In this document: positions 6,515 through 14,710 of the stretch, piece by piece
Numbering within the stretch: position 1 is the first letter of the stretch
Layout: each line of letters begins with the position of its first letter
Position numbers and translations under genes: made by a program
Assembly (NCBI GenBank): GCA_910586485.1
Contig: CAJUIA010000051.1
Location: 1 to 15,258 of the forward strand
DNA length: 15,258 bases
From: an uncultured Acetatifactor sp.
GTDB taxonomy: Bacteria > Bacillota > Clostridia > Lachnospirales > Lachnospiraceae
Direction: 5' to 3'
The notes under the pieces: model-generated
What the model saw: the letters and a program-made list of their open reading frames with translations, nothing else
What the model was told of the DNA's origin: nothing
Databases searched by the model: none

Positions 6515-9364
6515 TTATTGTTCCGTATCCTTATTCCGGCGTTCCTTCAGCTTCCTCCGCATTTCTTGTTCCATGGAGCAGACCATCACCACCTTCACGT
6601 CCTTCAGCTCCATTCCGCTGATTCCGAAAAACAGCTTGATAAAAAAGGTGTAATGGAATAAGGGCACGGGAAATTCCACCGTTTTTTTCTGCCATTCCTT
6701 ATCGGCGCCTGAAATAGTTACCGTTCCGGAAAGCTGTCTGTCCTGAAAAACGGAAAGGGAAAGCTGGGCCAGTTCAGGTGTATTTTCGGATGCTCTGCAG
6801 AAAAATTCCAGCCGGAACGTTCCTCGTTCCTTTACCGCTACCTGTATGGTGGTGGACTTTCCCTTAGCCGTATTAATCAGGGCCGGGTCAATGCCTGCCT
6901 GATCCAGCATCTCCACCTTCAGCAGCGTTCCCATGGCTTCATTTTCCTGCTCGCCGCACTCTTCAAGCTTTTCATCCAGCTCCGTCCTTCTGCCGTGCAT
7001 TCTTAGGTACGCCGGCGTTTCCAGCAGGAAGCGACAGATATTGGCGCCGTTCCGCACAAATTCCATTCGGGTCACCTTACCCTGCTTTAATTCCTCCATG
7101 GAGTTGTCTCCGCCGGAATTACTTAAGGCATCCCCTGTTACCATATACAGATCGTTCTGAGCCCGCACCATGGCCCCCATATTCTGAACGGACGCAGGCT
7201 CACCTTCATTATTAGCCTTTGCCCACCAGTCGGTCATTACAATTCCTGTATATCCCCATTGCTCCCGCAGGATCGTAGTCAACAGGTCAAAACTGCCTGC
7301 GGTCCAAATCCCGTTTACGGGGCCGTAGGTGGACATGACAGAACGAGCATGCCCCTCCTTAACTGCAATTTCAAATCCCTTTAGATAAAGCTCCCGCAGA
7401 GCCCTCTCGGACACCACACTGTCCGCAAAGCTGCGGCGATGCTCCTGATTATTGCAGGCAAAATGCTTGATGGTGCCTGTCACATTATATTTGTGCATTC
7501 CTCTTAGCTGGGCTGCCGCCATTTTACCCGTAAGCAGGGGATCCTCGGAGAAATATTCAAAGTTCCGTCCGTTTAAGGGATTTCTGTGCAGATTCATGCC
7601 GGGGCCCAGCAGGGTATCCACCTTATTTTTGCGAAGCTCCAAGCCCTCCCATTCATACAGCTCTTCCGAAAGCTGCTCGTTAAAGCTGCAGGCAAGGCAG
7701 GTCCCGTTGGGCATGGCAAAGGCAATGGTTCCGCAGTCCATACGGATTCCGCTGGGTCCGTCCGCACAGCAGCCTGCAGGAATACCATAGTGCGCAAGCC
7801 TTTCCGTGATGCCGCCAAAGGCTCCTGCCGTTCCCGGCGTCACCTTGGGAGAACACATTCCCTCGCCACGGACCAGGCAGCAAAGCTCTTCCTCCGTGAG
7901 CTGGGCCAGAAAATCCTCCATGGAAACTTTTCCGCTTTCCACATCGGTAAGCCGATAGCCCTGATCGCCGGTAAAGCCGTAATCCGCTCCTGTCTGTGCG
8001 GACAGTCTTTCCAGCCTGCGCTGGGCCGGGTCTACGGTGCGCAGGGAAGCCTGCTGCCAAGCCATATCATATGTACCGTCCTCCCTTTGGGCTCCCGGCT
8101 TCATGCAGGCAAAGCCCATGGTCGGCGCCAGAGCTTCCTCCAGCCGTTCCAGCACCACCGTTTCGCCGCATATCGTATAAGTCCCGCAGGGCCTGGCATC
8201 CCGCACGTTACTCCCCGCATAAAAAACATATTCTCCCGGCTCCAGTACAAAGCAGGATTTGTGCCCCGTGACGCCGCTGTCATCATAGGAAGCAATACAG
8301 CTCATGGGAAAACGAATGCTCAGCTCCTGACTTTTCCCTGGCAGGATATTTTTTGTCTTGGCAAAGCCGCAAAGTACTCTGGCCGGTTTTCCCAGTACTC
8401 CCTGAGGCGCCTGGCAATAGATCTGGACCACCTCTTTTCCGACATGACTGCCCATATTTGATACCTTGGCATAGATATTCATGCCCTCGGTTAAAGTTCC
8501 CGCTGCCGTGGCTCTAATGTCAAAATTTGTGTAGGATAAGCCAAAGCCAAAGGGATACAACACCTTTTCAGGCGCAAAGGTAGAAAAATAACGGTATCCT
8601 ATGTATATATCCTCGGCGTAAAAATTCCTTATACCATCCCCGTAATTCCTGGTGGAAGGGTAGTCCTCAATCTCTCTGGCAATGGTATCGGAAAGCCTGC
8701 CAGAGGGGCACACGTCGCCGCTTAAGATGTCAAGCACGCCATTTCCACCCTCCTGGCCGCCCTGCCACACATAAAGCACCGCACCCGGACGGTATTTCTC
8801 CACCCACCGCATGTCGATGATATTGCCCACGTTCAGCAGTACTACCGTGCGCTCAAATACACTGCATACTGCTGCCAGCATTTCTTCCTCCGTCCTTGTC
8901 AGCAGGTAGCTTCCTTCCGCCGCCAGATTATCTTTGTCCTCTCCGGCAGTGCGGCCGATTATAATGACGGCAGTGTCAGATTCCTTTTTGGCACTCTCTG
9001 CCAGCTCCCTTGATACTGGCATTTCCTCCTGAAACCAAGGCTCGCCTGCCCAGCCCGCTCCCATGTCAAGGGGATGATTTTCCAGCCAATGCTCATATAT
9101 TTTCTTTAACTCCCCGTTTAACACAAAGCGCTCGTCCTTTTCCAGGGCCTCACGGATCCCTGTCACATATGCAGTGTTTACCATACCGCCGGAGCCTGTT
9201 CCGCTTTTATAATAGCAAAACTGGCTTCTGCCAAACAGCGCAATCCGGCTTCCTGCAGGCAGGGGCAGGATATTATCCCGATTCTCCAGCAGCACGATCC
9301 CTTCCGCCACAGCCTCTCTGGCCTTTGCCGCATACTTTTTTGTTGAAAACACATCCTCGTTCAT
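6515..9364 (-). CDS. Cytosolic glycoside hydrolase family 3 enzyme with permuted domain order
   Basis: About 949 residues, no signal peptide, so it probably hydrolyses imported beta-glucosides or related oligosaccharides in the cytosol. The order is reversed from usual GH3. First comes the alpha/beta sandwich domain (about 20-240; EGIVLLENRDNILPL, GGQEGGNGVLDILSGDVCPSG). Then a fibronectin III-like domain (about 285-405; GKEVVQIYCQAP), and then the TIM-barrel domain (about 480-780; CADGPSGIRMD, GRNFEYFSEDP, TGTIKHFACNNQE, GYTGIVMTDWW). Asp712 in MTDWW is the expected nucleophile and KH at about 633-634 binds substrate. A C-terminal beta-rich extension (about 780-949) ends in a basic tail. This layout is known from rumen Clostridia beta-glucosidases. 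ATG 9364 is preferred, with AAAGGA eight bases upstream; a GTG at 9394 would add ten residues. The exact sugar specificity is not readable. Confidence 0.9.
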   Translation of the reverse strand: MNEDVFSTKKYAAKAREAVAEGIVLLENRDNILPLPAGSRIALFGRSQFCYYKSGTGSGGMVNTAYVTGIREALEKDERFVLNGELKKIYEHWLENHPLDMGAGWAGEPWFQEEMPVSRELAESAKKESDTAVIIIGRTAGEDKDNLAAEGSYLLTRTEEEMLAAVCSVFERTVVLLNVGNIIDMRWVEKYRPGAVLYVWQGGQEGGNGVLDILSGDVCPSGRLSDTIAREIEDYPSTRNYGDGIRNFYAEDIYIGYRYFSTFAPEKVLYPFGFGLSYTNFDIRATAAGTLTEGMNIYAKVSNMGSHVGKEVVQIYCQAPQGVLGKPARVLCGFAKTKNILPGKSQELSIRFPMSCIASYDDSGVTGHKSCFVLEPGEYVFYAGSNVRDARPCGTYTICGETVVLERLEEALAPTMGFACMKPGAQREDGTYDMAWQQASLRTVDPAQRRLERLSAQTGADYGFTGDQGYRLTDVESGKVSMEDFLAQLTEEELCCLVRGEGMCSPKVTPGTAGAFGGITERLAHYGIPAGCCADGPSGIRMDCGTIAFAMPNGTCLACSFNEQLSEELYEWEGLELRKNKVDTLLGPGMNLHRNPLNGRNFEYFSEDPLLTGKMAAAQLRGMHKYNVTGTIKHFACNNQEHRRSFADSVVSERALRELYLKGFEIAVKEGHARSVMSTYGPVNGIWTAGSFDLLTTILREQWGYTGIVMTDWWAKANNEGEPASVQNMGAMVRAQNDLYMVTGDALSNSGGDNSMEELKQGKVTRMEFVRNGANICRFLLETPAYLRMHGRRTELDEKLEECGEQENEAMGTLLKVEMLDQAGIDPALINTAKGKSTTIQVAVKERGTFRLEFFCRASENTPELAQLSLSVFQDRQLSGTVTISGADKEWQKKTVEFPVPLFHYTFFIKLFFGISGMELKDVKVVMVCSMEQEMRRKLKERRNKDTEQ

Positions 9365-9404
9365 AATCTCTATCCTTTCTTCATTATTATCCACAGCCTC
9401 TAAA

Positions 9405-9447
9405 CCGCAATGCGTCCAAGGGACGCTATAGTATGTAACCCTTGCGG
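9405..9447. promoter_or_regulatory. Nested inverted repeats upstream of GH3 gene
   Basis: Inner arms GCGTCC (9412-9417) and GGACGC (9421-9426) are perfect, with a 3-base centre. Outer arms CCGCAA (9405-9410) and TTGCGG (9442-9447) are also perfect. On the minus strand the block lies between a TTGACA at 9460-9455 and the GH3 start. It may be an operator for a sugar-responsive regulator or a folded leader. A clear -10 at proper spacing from the TTGACA was not found. Confidence 0.5.
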
Positions 9448-9464
9448 AAATAAACCTGTCAAAT

Positions 9465-9502
9465 GTGGGTCTTCTTATGAAAAGTGAGTCTTCTTATGAA
9501 AA
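9465..9502 (-). repeat. 19-bp tandem duplication across the acyltransferase stop codon
   Basis: On the minus strand TTTTCATAAGAAGACTCAC (9502-9484) is followed directly by the same 19 bases with one change, T to C (9483-9465). The length is not a multiple of three, so the second copy is read in another frame and supplies the stop codon TAA at 9477-9475. Confidence 0.85.
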
Positions 9503-10566
9503 TGGGTAAATAAAAGCTTTCCTCCGGACTTTACCAGCTCCAGTACAATCGAATAAATTAACGACACTCCTGTCAGCACCAAAAAGATCAGTCCCGCATA
9601 TCGGAAGGAGTAAATAAACCCTCTGAAAAGCGACATATAGAAGAAGGTATGGACAAAAAACATATTCATGGAGTACCTTCCCAAAAAGGCCAATATGTGG
9701 GATAAACCCGGAATTCCCGCCAGCAGCTCGGATGCAAACCAGCACAAAAGCAAAGCAATGGGACCGTCCAGTATCCACAAAAAGTAAGAATGCACCATGA
9801 AATTTTGCCGCACAAGCACTGCCAGCACAAGAAGGAGCAGCCCCAGTAACGCCTTCCAGCACTTTTTCAGCTTCCATGCAAAAAGCTTTTCAAACCAGCC
9901 CTCGCAGGCGGCCACAGCCCCCAGCAGCATCACCAGATAATACCTGGCCATATCCCCGTCCATTTGAATTACAGAGGGCAGCAACAGCGCCGGTAACAGC
10001 AGATACCTGCCCGCTTTTTTGACTGCCGGATAAATCAGAGGAATCAAAAAGATAATCACCAGCGCCGTTTCCATGTACCACCAGGTCATATTCAGGGTGG
10101 GTGTGTCAAAAACATTGGCCAGGCCCAGCATGTCCAGCAGACCGAGCATTCCGCCCTGCCACCCGCTGCCGTAAAGCTTTCCGTAATCAAAATAAGAAAA
10201 CCATAAGAGATTAACGCTTATATACATGAGGGCAAAGCTGCCGATCAGTTTCAGGCACCTCTTCCACGCTTTTTGAAGCGAGCTGGCAAGATGATATGCT
10301 CCCTCCGTTTCTTCCGCAGACAATCCCCTTGTAATGCCATAAGCACTTAAAAAGACGAAAACTGCCACACAAATATTCCCAAAACCGCTGAGCATTAAAA
10401 ACGTATCCTGAGAAAATGGCCTGTGATCCACATTTAATGTTTCTAAAAGCTCCCTGGACTCAAACAGATGATAAAAGAGCATCAGCAGGATTGCAATTCC
10501 CTTTACCACCAGCGTATCCCTTTTCGTAAACTGCGGTTCCCTCTTCATTTTCTGCACCTTCTCCAT
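9475..10566 (-). CDS. Acyltransferase family 3 membrane protein
   Basis: About 363 residues with around ten hydrophobic spans. The opening TKRDTLVVKGIAILLMLFYHLFE carries the conserved catalytic His (FYH) of acyltransferase-3 proteins, which move acyl groups, usually acetyl, across or onto envelope glycans. FVFLSAYGITRG and the late GRYSMNMFFVHTFFY motif also fit the family. No extracellular SGNH domain is fused, so it may work with a separate partner or modify lipid-linked sugars. The start is uncertain: GTG 10596, ATG 10566 and ATG 10548 are in frame. The last has AAGG eight bases upstream, and the family core begins soon after it. It lies downstream of the polytopic GT-C-like gene and upstream of GH3, all co-oriented. 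The C terminus is altered by the 19-bp tandem duplication. Confidence 0.85.
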   Translation of the reverse strand: MEKVQKMKREPQFTKRDTLVVKGIAILLMLFYHLFESRELLETLNVDHRPFSQDTFLMLSGFGNICVAVFVFLSAYGITRGLSAEETEGAYHLASSLQKAWKRCLKLIGSFALMYISVNLLWFSYFDYGKLYGSGWQGGMLGLLDMLGLANVFDTPTLNMTWWYMETALVIIFLIPLIYPAVKKAGRYLLLPALLLPSVIQMDGDMARYYLVMLLGAVAACEGWFEKLFAWKLKKCWKALLGLLLLVLAVLVRQNFMVHSYFLWILDGPIALLLCWFASELLAGIPGLSHILAFLGRYSMNMFFVHTFFYMSLFRGFIYSFRYAGLIFLVLTGVSLIYSIVLELVKSGGKLLFTHFHKKTHFS

Positions 10567-10664
10567 GGTCTGTAATTCTTCCTTTAACCTCCGCACACTC
10601 TCTCGGACCTGCGATTTTCTGTCCTCCGTGCATTCTCTATTGCCTGAGCGGCATAAACAATCCG

Positions 10665-12479
10665 TTAAATCCGAGGGAAATTGCCGTCACTTCTTTCCAC
10701 GACAGCTTCTTCACTCATGATTCCATACAGAAACGGGATCGTAAACATAATAGGAAACGCATACCGCGGGTGCAGGTAAAAACAAGGCGCTGCCATGCAG
10801 ATTAACAAACTGATGAACAAGGGCGCCAGCAAAATCCCTTTTTTGCATTTCTCCCGTCTGACTTTTCCTCCAAGGAGAAACAAAAGCCAGGTATATACGC
10901 CTACATTTTCCAAAACCGCCAGAAAAGGAATATACTCCGCAAACCGGTAAACGAATAATAACAGCTTATCCGCCCCCGAAATCAATCCACCCTGGCGAAA
11001 CAAGTCCGACTGCGCCTCATAACGGACCGCATTTGTCACTCCGGGATCAAACCAGCCGTATATATGAACAAAAAATGCTTCCAGATAAACTGCGGGATGC
11101 TTAAAAAATCCTGTAAACCAGAGCTTAAAATAAGCCGCCAGCTTCTCCGCGCCGCAATCCTGCAAATATAAGGCCTTTACTGGATCGGATATATTCGGAT
11201 CATACCTTTCCGCCACCAGCTCCGGGTCCGTCAATACCTTCGCTATGACTTTCTTTTCTTCCTCCGTCATTTCGTCCCCGTATAGCTGAAGATAGCGGGC
11301 CGTCTGCTGAAAGGGTATGGAAAACATTTCTCCCGGACTGCCTGCTTCTGCCCCGCAGGCGAAGGCCAGCAGCCCGTTTCCCCCAAGATAAAGCACCAAC
11401 GGCAGAACTGTCGTACAAAGCAGCAGAAGCTTTTTTCTATATACAACGGTCAACACCACGCCTGTCAGCACCACCACATAGATTCCGTTGTTCCGCAAAA
11501 GCCCTGCCAGCACCTGTACCGCTGTCAGCCGGACCCAGTACAACGGCTTTCTGTGCTCCACACCTCCCGCCAGGAGATCCTCCAGCAGCAGAATATACCA
11601 TAAAAAGGCTGCCATAAAAGGAACGTCCTTTACGGCAGTGGAGGCAATATTGGAATACATGGGAGCAAATATGTATACACATACCGCCACCATTTTAAGG
11701 ACGCAGGAGACGCCCCGCTTTGCCAGCCTGTCCACGGTGGCAGCCAAAGCAGCCGCCAACACCGCTGCCTGCAGTAAACAATATAGAAACAGCCCAAAAT
11801 CCAGACTGCCTGTCAACAGTCTGCCAAATTTGATAATTCCCGTCGCAATGAATGTATGCAGCAAAGGGTGATGAGTGGAATAACCTGTTATTCCCAGACC
11901 CTGATCAATCTGCCCCAGGAAATCATAACACAGATTTCCAGGATAACTTAAAATAATGACAGGAGCCCACAAAATCAGCAAAAGAAGAAATACATTTCGA
12001 AAACATTTGGGGCCGAGAAAAACTTCCAGCTTTGCCGGTCCCCACTTTGAAACGGCCGCCTTTTTGTACAGGTCAAGAAACAGAGGGATCAATAAGCGGA
12101 ACAGAATGGCATACCCCGCAAAGCTTAAAAGAAAAGCAGCCACGCGGAAACCACTCCCGAAGCAGAGACTTAAGCTTCCCTCCCGGACGCAGCTTTGTCC
12201 TGTCAGCAGACAAAATGAAAAGAAGTAAGGCAGAATTCCCCTTTTATACAGCCGAACTTCCTCTCTTTGCCTCACATGACAAACAAAATAAAGGATTGCC
12301 AAAAAAATCAGCAGTCCGGTAAAGCTGTACTCGCCCAGCAGATTCGTAACCTGTGCGTAAAGATAATGAATCCGGGACTTATAGTCTGCTCTGTTCAGCA
12401 TCGGGATATATGGCGTCTGCAGCGCAAATGTAATAAGAGCGGCCTGCAGAACAGCTGATAATTTTTTCCAAACCTTCAT
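10665..12479 (-). CDS. Polytopic membrane protein, DUF6020-like / GT-C-type glycosyltransferase candidate
   Basis: About 604 residues with a dozen or more hydrophobic segments. The segment ILSYPGNLCYDFLGQIDQGL followed by GYSTHHPLLHTFIATGIIKFG is the signature I associate with Firmicutes DUF6020-type membrane proteins, and the early Asp/Glu plus His-rich loop resembles GT-C enzymes that use polyprenyl-phosphate sugars. Later landmarks are STAVKDVPFMAAFLWYILLLE, LLRNNGIYVVVLTGVVL and FYLHPRYAFPIMFTIPFLYG. A soluble loop (about residues 410-480, TEEEKKVIAKVLTDPELVAERYDP) interrupts the membrane part. ATG 12479 is chosen because AAGGA lies eight bases upstream. An ATG at 12572 would add 31 residues but has no ribosome site. 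The role is probably sugar transfer to a surface glycan; substrate unknown. Confidence 0.75.
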   Translation of the reverse strand: MKVWKKLSAVLQAALITFALQTPYIPMLNRADYKSRIHYLYAQVTNLLGEYSFTGLLIFLAILYFVCHVRQREEVRLYKRGILPYFFSFCLLTGQSCVREGSLSLCFGSGFRVAAFLLSFAGYAILFRLLIPLFLDLYKKAAVSKWGPAKLEVFLGPKCFRNVFLLLLILWAPVIILSYPGNLCYDFLGQIDQGLGITGYSTHHPLLHTFIATGIIKFGRLLTGSLDFGLFLYCLLQAAVLAAALAATVDRLAKRGVSCVLKMVAVCVYIFAPMYSNIASTAVKDVPFMAAFLWYILLLEDLLAGGVEHRKPLYWVRLTAVQVLAGLLRNNGIYVVVLTGVVLTVVYRKKLLLLCTTVLPLVLYLGGNGLLAFACGAEAGSPGEMFSIPFQQTARYLQLYGDEMTEEEKKVIAKVLTDPELVAERYDPNISDPVKALYLQDCGAEKLAAYFKLWFTGFFKHPAVYLEAFFVHIYGWFDPGVTNAVRYEAQSDLFRQGGLISGADKLLLFVYRFAEYIPFLAVLENVGVYTWLLFLLGGKVRREKCKKGILLAPLFISLLICMAAPCFYLHPRYAFPIMFTIPFLYGIMSEEAVVERSDGNFPRI

Positions 12480-12638
12480 GATCACATTCCTTACCGTAAT
12501 TCCGGCATCCAGCAATTTCGGTATTTCTTCTCCAATTTTTCGGTTGACTAAAGCATAAAATCCCCATATCATTTTAACTACTTTTAGAAGAAAATAGAGC
12601 CACTATCGCATGAAATAAATAGACAATAATGCAAATTA

Positions 12639-13670
12639 TTACAAAGCATCTCTCGTCAATTCATAATTACCGCAAATATCAACAGAAATGATCAATGTCT
12701 GCTCTAAATAGTCTATACATTCTAAAATATATTTATCGGAAAATCTGTTCGCTTTGTCTGTTGACCATTCCTTAAAACTTCCTATTAGTTGGTCCTTGCT
12801 CTTTTTCTTCCCATTTTGCACTAGATACAGCACCGTCGAAATTCCCTCCAATTTCTTGTCCGTTCGTATTGCATTAACATATTCCGTTGATTTTTTTACA
12901 GCAATATGCAGCTTATCAAACTGGCTATCCACCTTTTCGCTACAAATCATTTGATATATCTGTTCAAAAGTCGCTTGAGAATTATCTATTCCGTAATACT
13001 CTTGATATTCTTTTATATTTCGTGCAACAATATCTACAGAATGAGAATATGGGCCAAATTTCCACTTATCGTATTTAAAGTACTCTTCCTCTAAAAATAA
13101 ATTTGTAAAATATCCCGCTTTCTGCAATCTAATATTACTAAATCTTTTCAGATTTAAGCGTATATCTAGCAAAACTAAACCAGAGACACTAATTTGTGGC
13201 GGTTTTTTGGGAGTTGCACTATATGAAGATGACGGTTCAAAAATAATAAAATCATATTTATCGGATATATTATATATTTTATTTTCTACTATTTTCTTTA
13301 CTTCTGCCCAAACCAATCCTCCATTTCCACACCCTAGCGGCGGAATGGCAATTCTTTTCACTGTTAAACTAGGAAGCAACTCAACAAAGGACTCCATTCC
13401 TTTTTCAATATATTCTATTTTTGAATTTTCACGCCATTTATTTTTGGTTGGAAAGTTAACTATTGTAATACCCTCTTCAATATAGGAATGTACCTTTCCA
13501 ACCGTCAATGTACCTGTTCTACAAGCTTTTACATATGATTTGTTATTTTCGGGAAATCTCATTTTAAATTGGTATGCAATGCCCTTTCCCATGAAGCCTT
13601 CACAATTTACCGTGTTTATTAAACAATCTGCATTACATTCAAACATATTTCCTTTCGTATACTCTATCAT
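12639..13670 (-). CDS. darG: DarG-type macro-domain antitoxin (DNA ADP-ribosylglycohydrolase)
   Basis: 343 residues. Residues about 1-155 are a macro domain of the DarG/ALC1 type: MIEYTKGNMFECNADCLINT, VNCEGFMGKGIAYQFKMRFP, HSYIEEGITIVNFPTKNKWR and IAIPPLGCGNGGLVWAEVKK. In this family the domain removes ADP-ribose from DNA bases. After a short linker (SYSATPKKPPQ) the C-terminal part (about 165-343) has RLQKAGYFTNLFLEEEYFKY, KWKFGPYSHSVDIVARNIKE and a late FKEWSTDKANRFSDKYILEC. This pattern is typical of DarG C-terminal domains and resembles SocA/Panacea-like (DUF4065) folds; it is thought to bind and neutralise DarT. The start ATG has AAAGGA five bases upstream. The gene begins 12 bases after the darT stop, in one operon. 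Base composition is much more AT-rich than the genes to the left. Confidence 0.9.
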   Translation of the reverse strand: MIEYTKGNMFECNADCLINTVNCEGFMGKGIAYQFKMRFPENNKSYVKACRTGTLTVGKVHSYIEEGITIVNFPTKNKWRENSKIEYIEKGMESFVELLPSLTVKRIAIPPLGCGNGGLVWAEVKKIVENKIYNISDKYDFIIFEPSSSYSATPKKPPQISVSGLVLLDIRLNLKRFSNIRLQKAGYFTNLFLEEEYFKYDKWKFGPYSHSVDIVARNIKEYQEYYGIDNSQATFEQIYQMICSEKVDSQFDKLHIAVKKSTEYVNAIRTDKKLEGISTVLYLVQNGKKKSKDQLIGSFKEWSTDKANRFSDKYILECIDYLEQTLIISVDICGNYELTRDAL

Positions 13671-13682
13671 ATATGTCCTTTC

Positions 13683-14276
13683 TCAAAACCATTTAGATTG
13701 AATACTTACATATGGAGGTTGCTCTAAAATTCCTCTATTTTCAAAAAGTTCTTCAATATATTGCTGTGTTTCTGTATCTTTCACATAAATACACTGAAAC
13801 AGTTCTGCTGGAATACATTTATCTGTTAAGCACTCCGCCATTTTAACATTTCGTGAATACTCATCTATCTCCCCAGCCCTTTCCATTGTATCCCAATCAA
13901 TATTTTTCATTCCATCCGCATAATTATATAAAATGCACTCTTGTTGTGATAATGGATGCTTTATTAATATTTTAAAGTTGTTAAATTCAGCTAATGCCCT
14001 TCTGATACATATATACACAAATTCGTCTGTTGAATATGTATTTTTCACGGCAACATCAAATGCAGAATATGGATGAAAATGGAAAGGCGTATATTTATCT
14101 AAACCTAATTCTTCTCTTTTGCTAATAATGCAAGGATCCGCAACATCACCAAAAACCATATTCTGCTCTAACAGAGACCTTCTCGGCAATAAACCATGAT
14201 TAATTATCATTTCCATATTATCCAGCCTTGTAAGGTGATATAATAACTTTTTATCTCTAACTCCCTCTAATCCCAT
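13683..14276 (-). CDS. darT: DarT-type DNA ADP-ribosyltransferase toxin (DUF4433)
   Basis: 197 residues, about the family length. The N terminus KLLYHLTRLDNMEMIINHGL carries the NAD-binding His14 and Asn20 pattern of DarT. FGDVADPCIISKREE and YTPFHFHPYSAFDVAVKNT match the 'VPFYFxPRSPM' region. MAECLTDKCIPAELFQCIYV contains Glu148, the expected catalytic Glu (EFL-like motif). Family members attach ADP-ribose from NAD to bases in single-stranded DNA, blocking replication; whether this one targets thymidine or guanosine cannot be decided from sequence. The downstream macro-domain gene is the cognate antitoxin. The ATG at 14276 follows AAAGGGCGG at eight bases. Toxin-before-antitoxin order is usual for DarTG. 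The divergence of the loop regions leaves some uncertainty about exact subtype. Confidence 0.87.
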   Translation of the reverse strand: MGLEGVRDKKLLYHLTRLDNMEMIINHGLLPRRSLLEQNMVFGDVADPCIISKREELGLDKYTPFHFHPYSAFDVAVKNTYSTDEFVYICIRRALAEFNNFKILIKHPLSQQECILYNYADGMKNIDWDTMERAGEIDEYSRNVKMAECLTDKCIPAELFQCIYVKDTETQQYIEELFENRGILEQPPYVSIQSKWF

Positions 14277-14483
14277 TCTGAATTCCGCCCTTTCATCTCA
14301 TTGTTTATTTATTGATATATAATTGTTCCTGCTATGCGCTAACTTTCTTAATTAATGGCGCAACGCAAAAGCTCACTGTCATTTTTATATCTTAAAAACC
14401 ACACAAAACAAACGTTCCCAATATTCTAAAGCATAACCATAAAACATACACCTTTTATCAGAGAATACTGGAGCAGGTATTAC
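14277..14483. other. AT-rich upstream region of darTG
   Basis: 207 bases with no gene. Short arms TGCGC (14335-14339) and GCGCA (14358-14362) flank an 18-base AT-rich centre with TTAATTAA, about 60-85 bases before darT. This could be an operator. No convincing -35/-10 pair was found on the minus strand. Confidence 0.5.
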
Positions 14484-14693
14484 CTACCTCCATAATTGTT
14501 GTGATTTTATTCTTACCCCGGTATTCTGCATCTGTTTCCGCACTTCACGCTGTATCTGTTTAGGATTGCGACCGGCATCTTTCGGCTTTGCCCCAAACGT
14601 AACCTGACACACAAATAGCTTTCCCTCTGATACACGTTCAAACACTCCCATCCAAAACGGTTCTTCAAAAAATGCTGTCAATTTTTCCGATAC
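14484..14693 (-). pseudogene. yjdF: yjdF (DUF2992) remnant with internal deletion and truncated end
   Basis: The frame reads KVSEKLTAFFEEPFWMGVFE, then RVSEGKLFVCQVTFGAKPKD, then RNPKQIQREVRKQMQNTGVR and IKSQQLWR. This matches YjdF proteins at their start and in the later 'RNPKRxQRE' part, but the roughly 30-residue middle that normally joins KPKD to RNPK is missing. The usual Lys/Gln/Arg-rich tail after KSQQ is replaced by LWR and a stop. No ATG sits at the normal start. The nearest good ribosome site (AGGGAGG, 14724-14718) points to a GTG at 14710 that is out of frame by one base, next to a run of five G, so a frameshift is also likely. A longer frame from 14813 translates the leader and is probably artefactual. 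Family recognition is from memory; decay is inferred. Confidence 0.65.
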
Positions 14694-14710
14694 CTTACCC
14701 CCGTGCCCAC

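Noticed and set aside
7586..8461. 291-codon plus-strand open frame opposite the GH3 gene
   Set aside because: It lies entirely antisense to well-supported GH3 motifs, has no ribosome site and its translation shows no family features.
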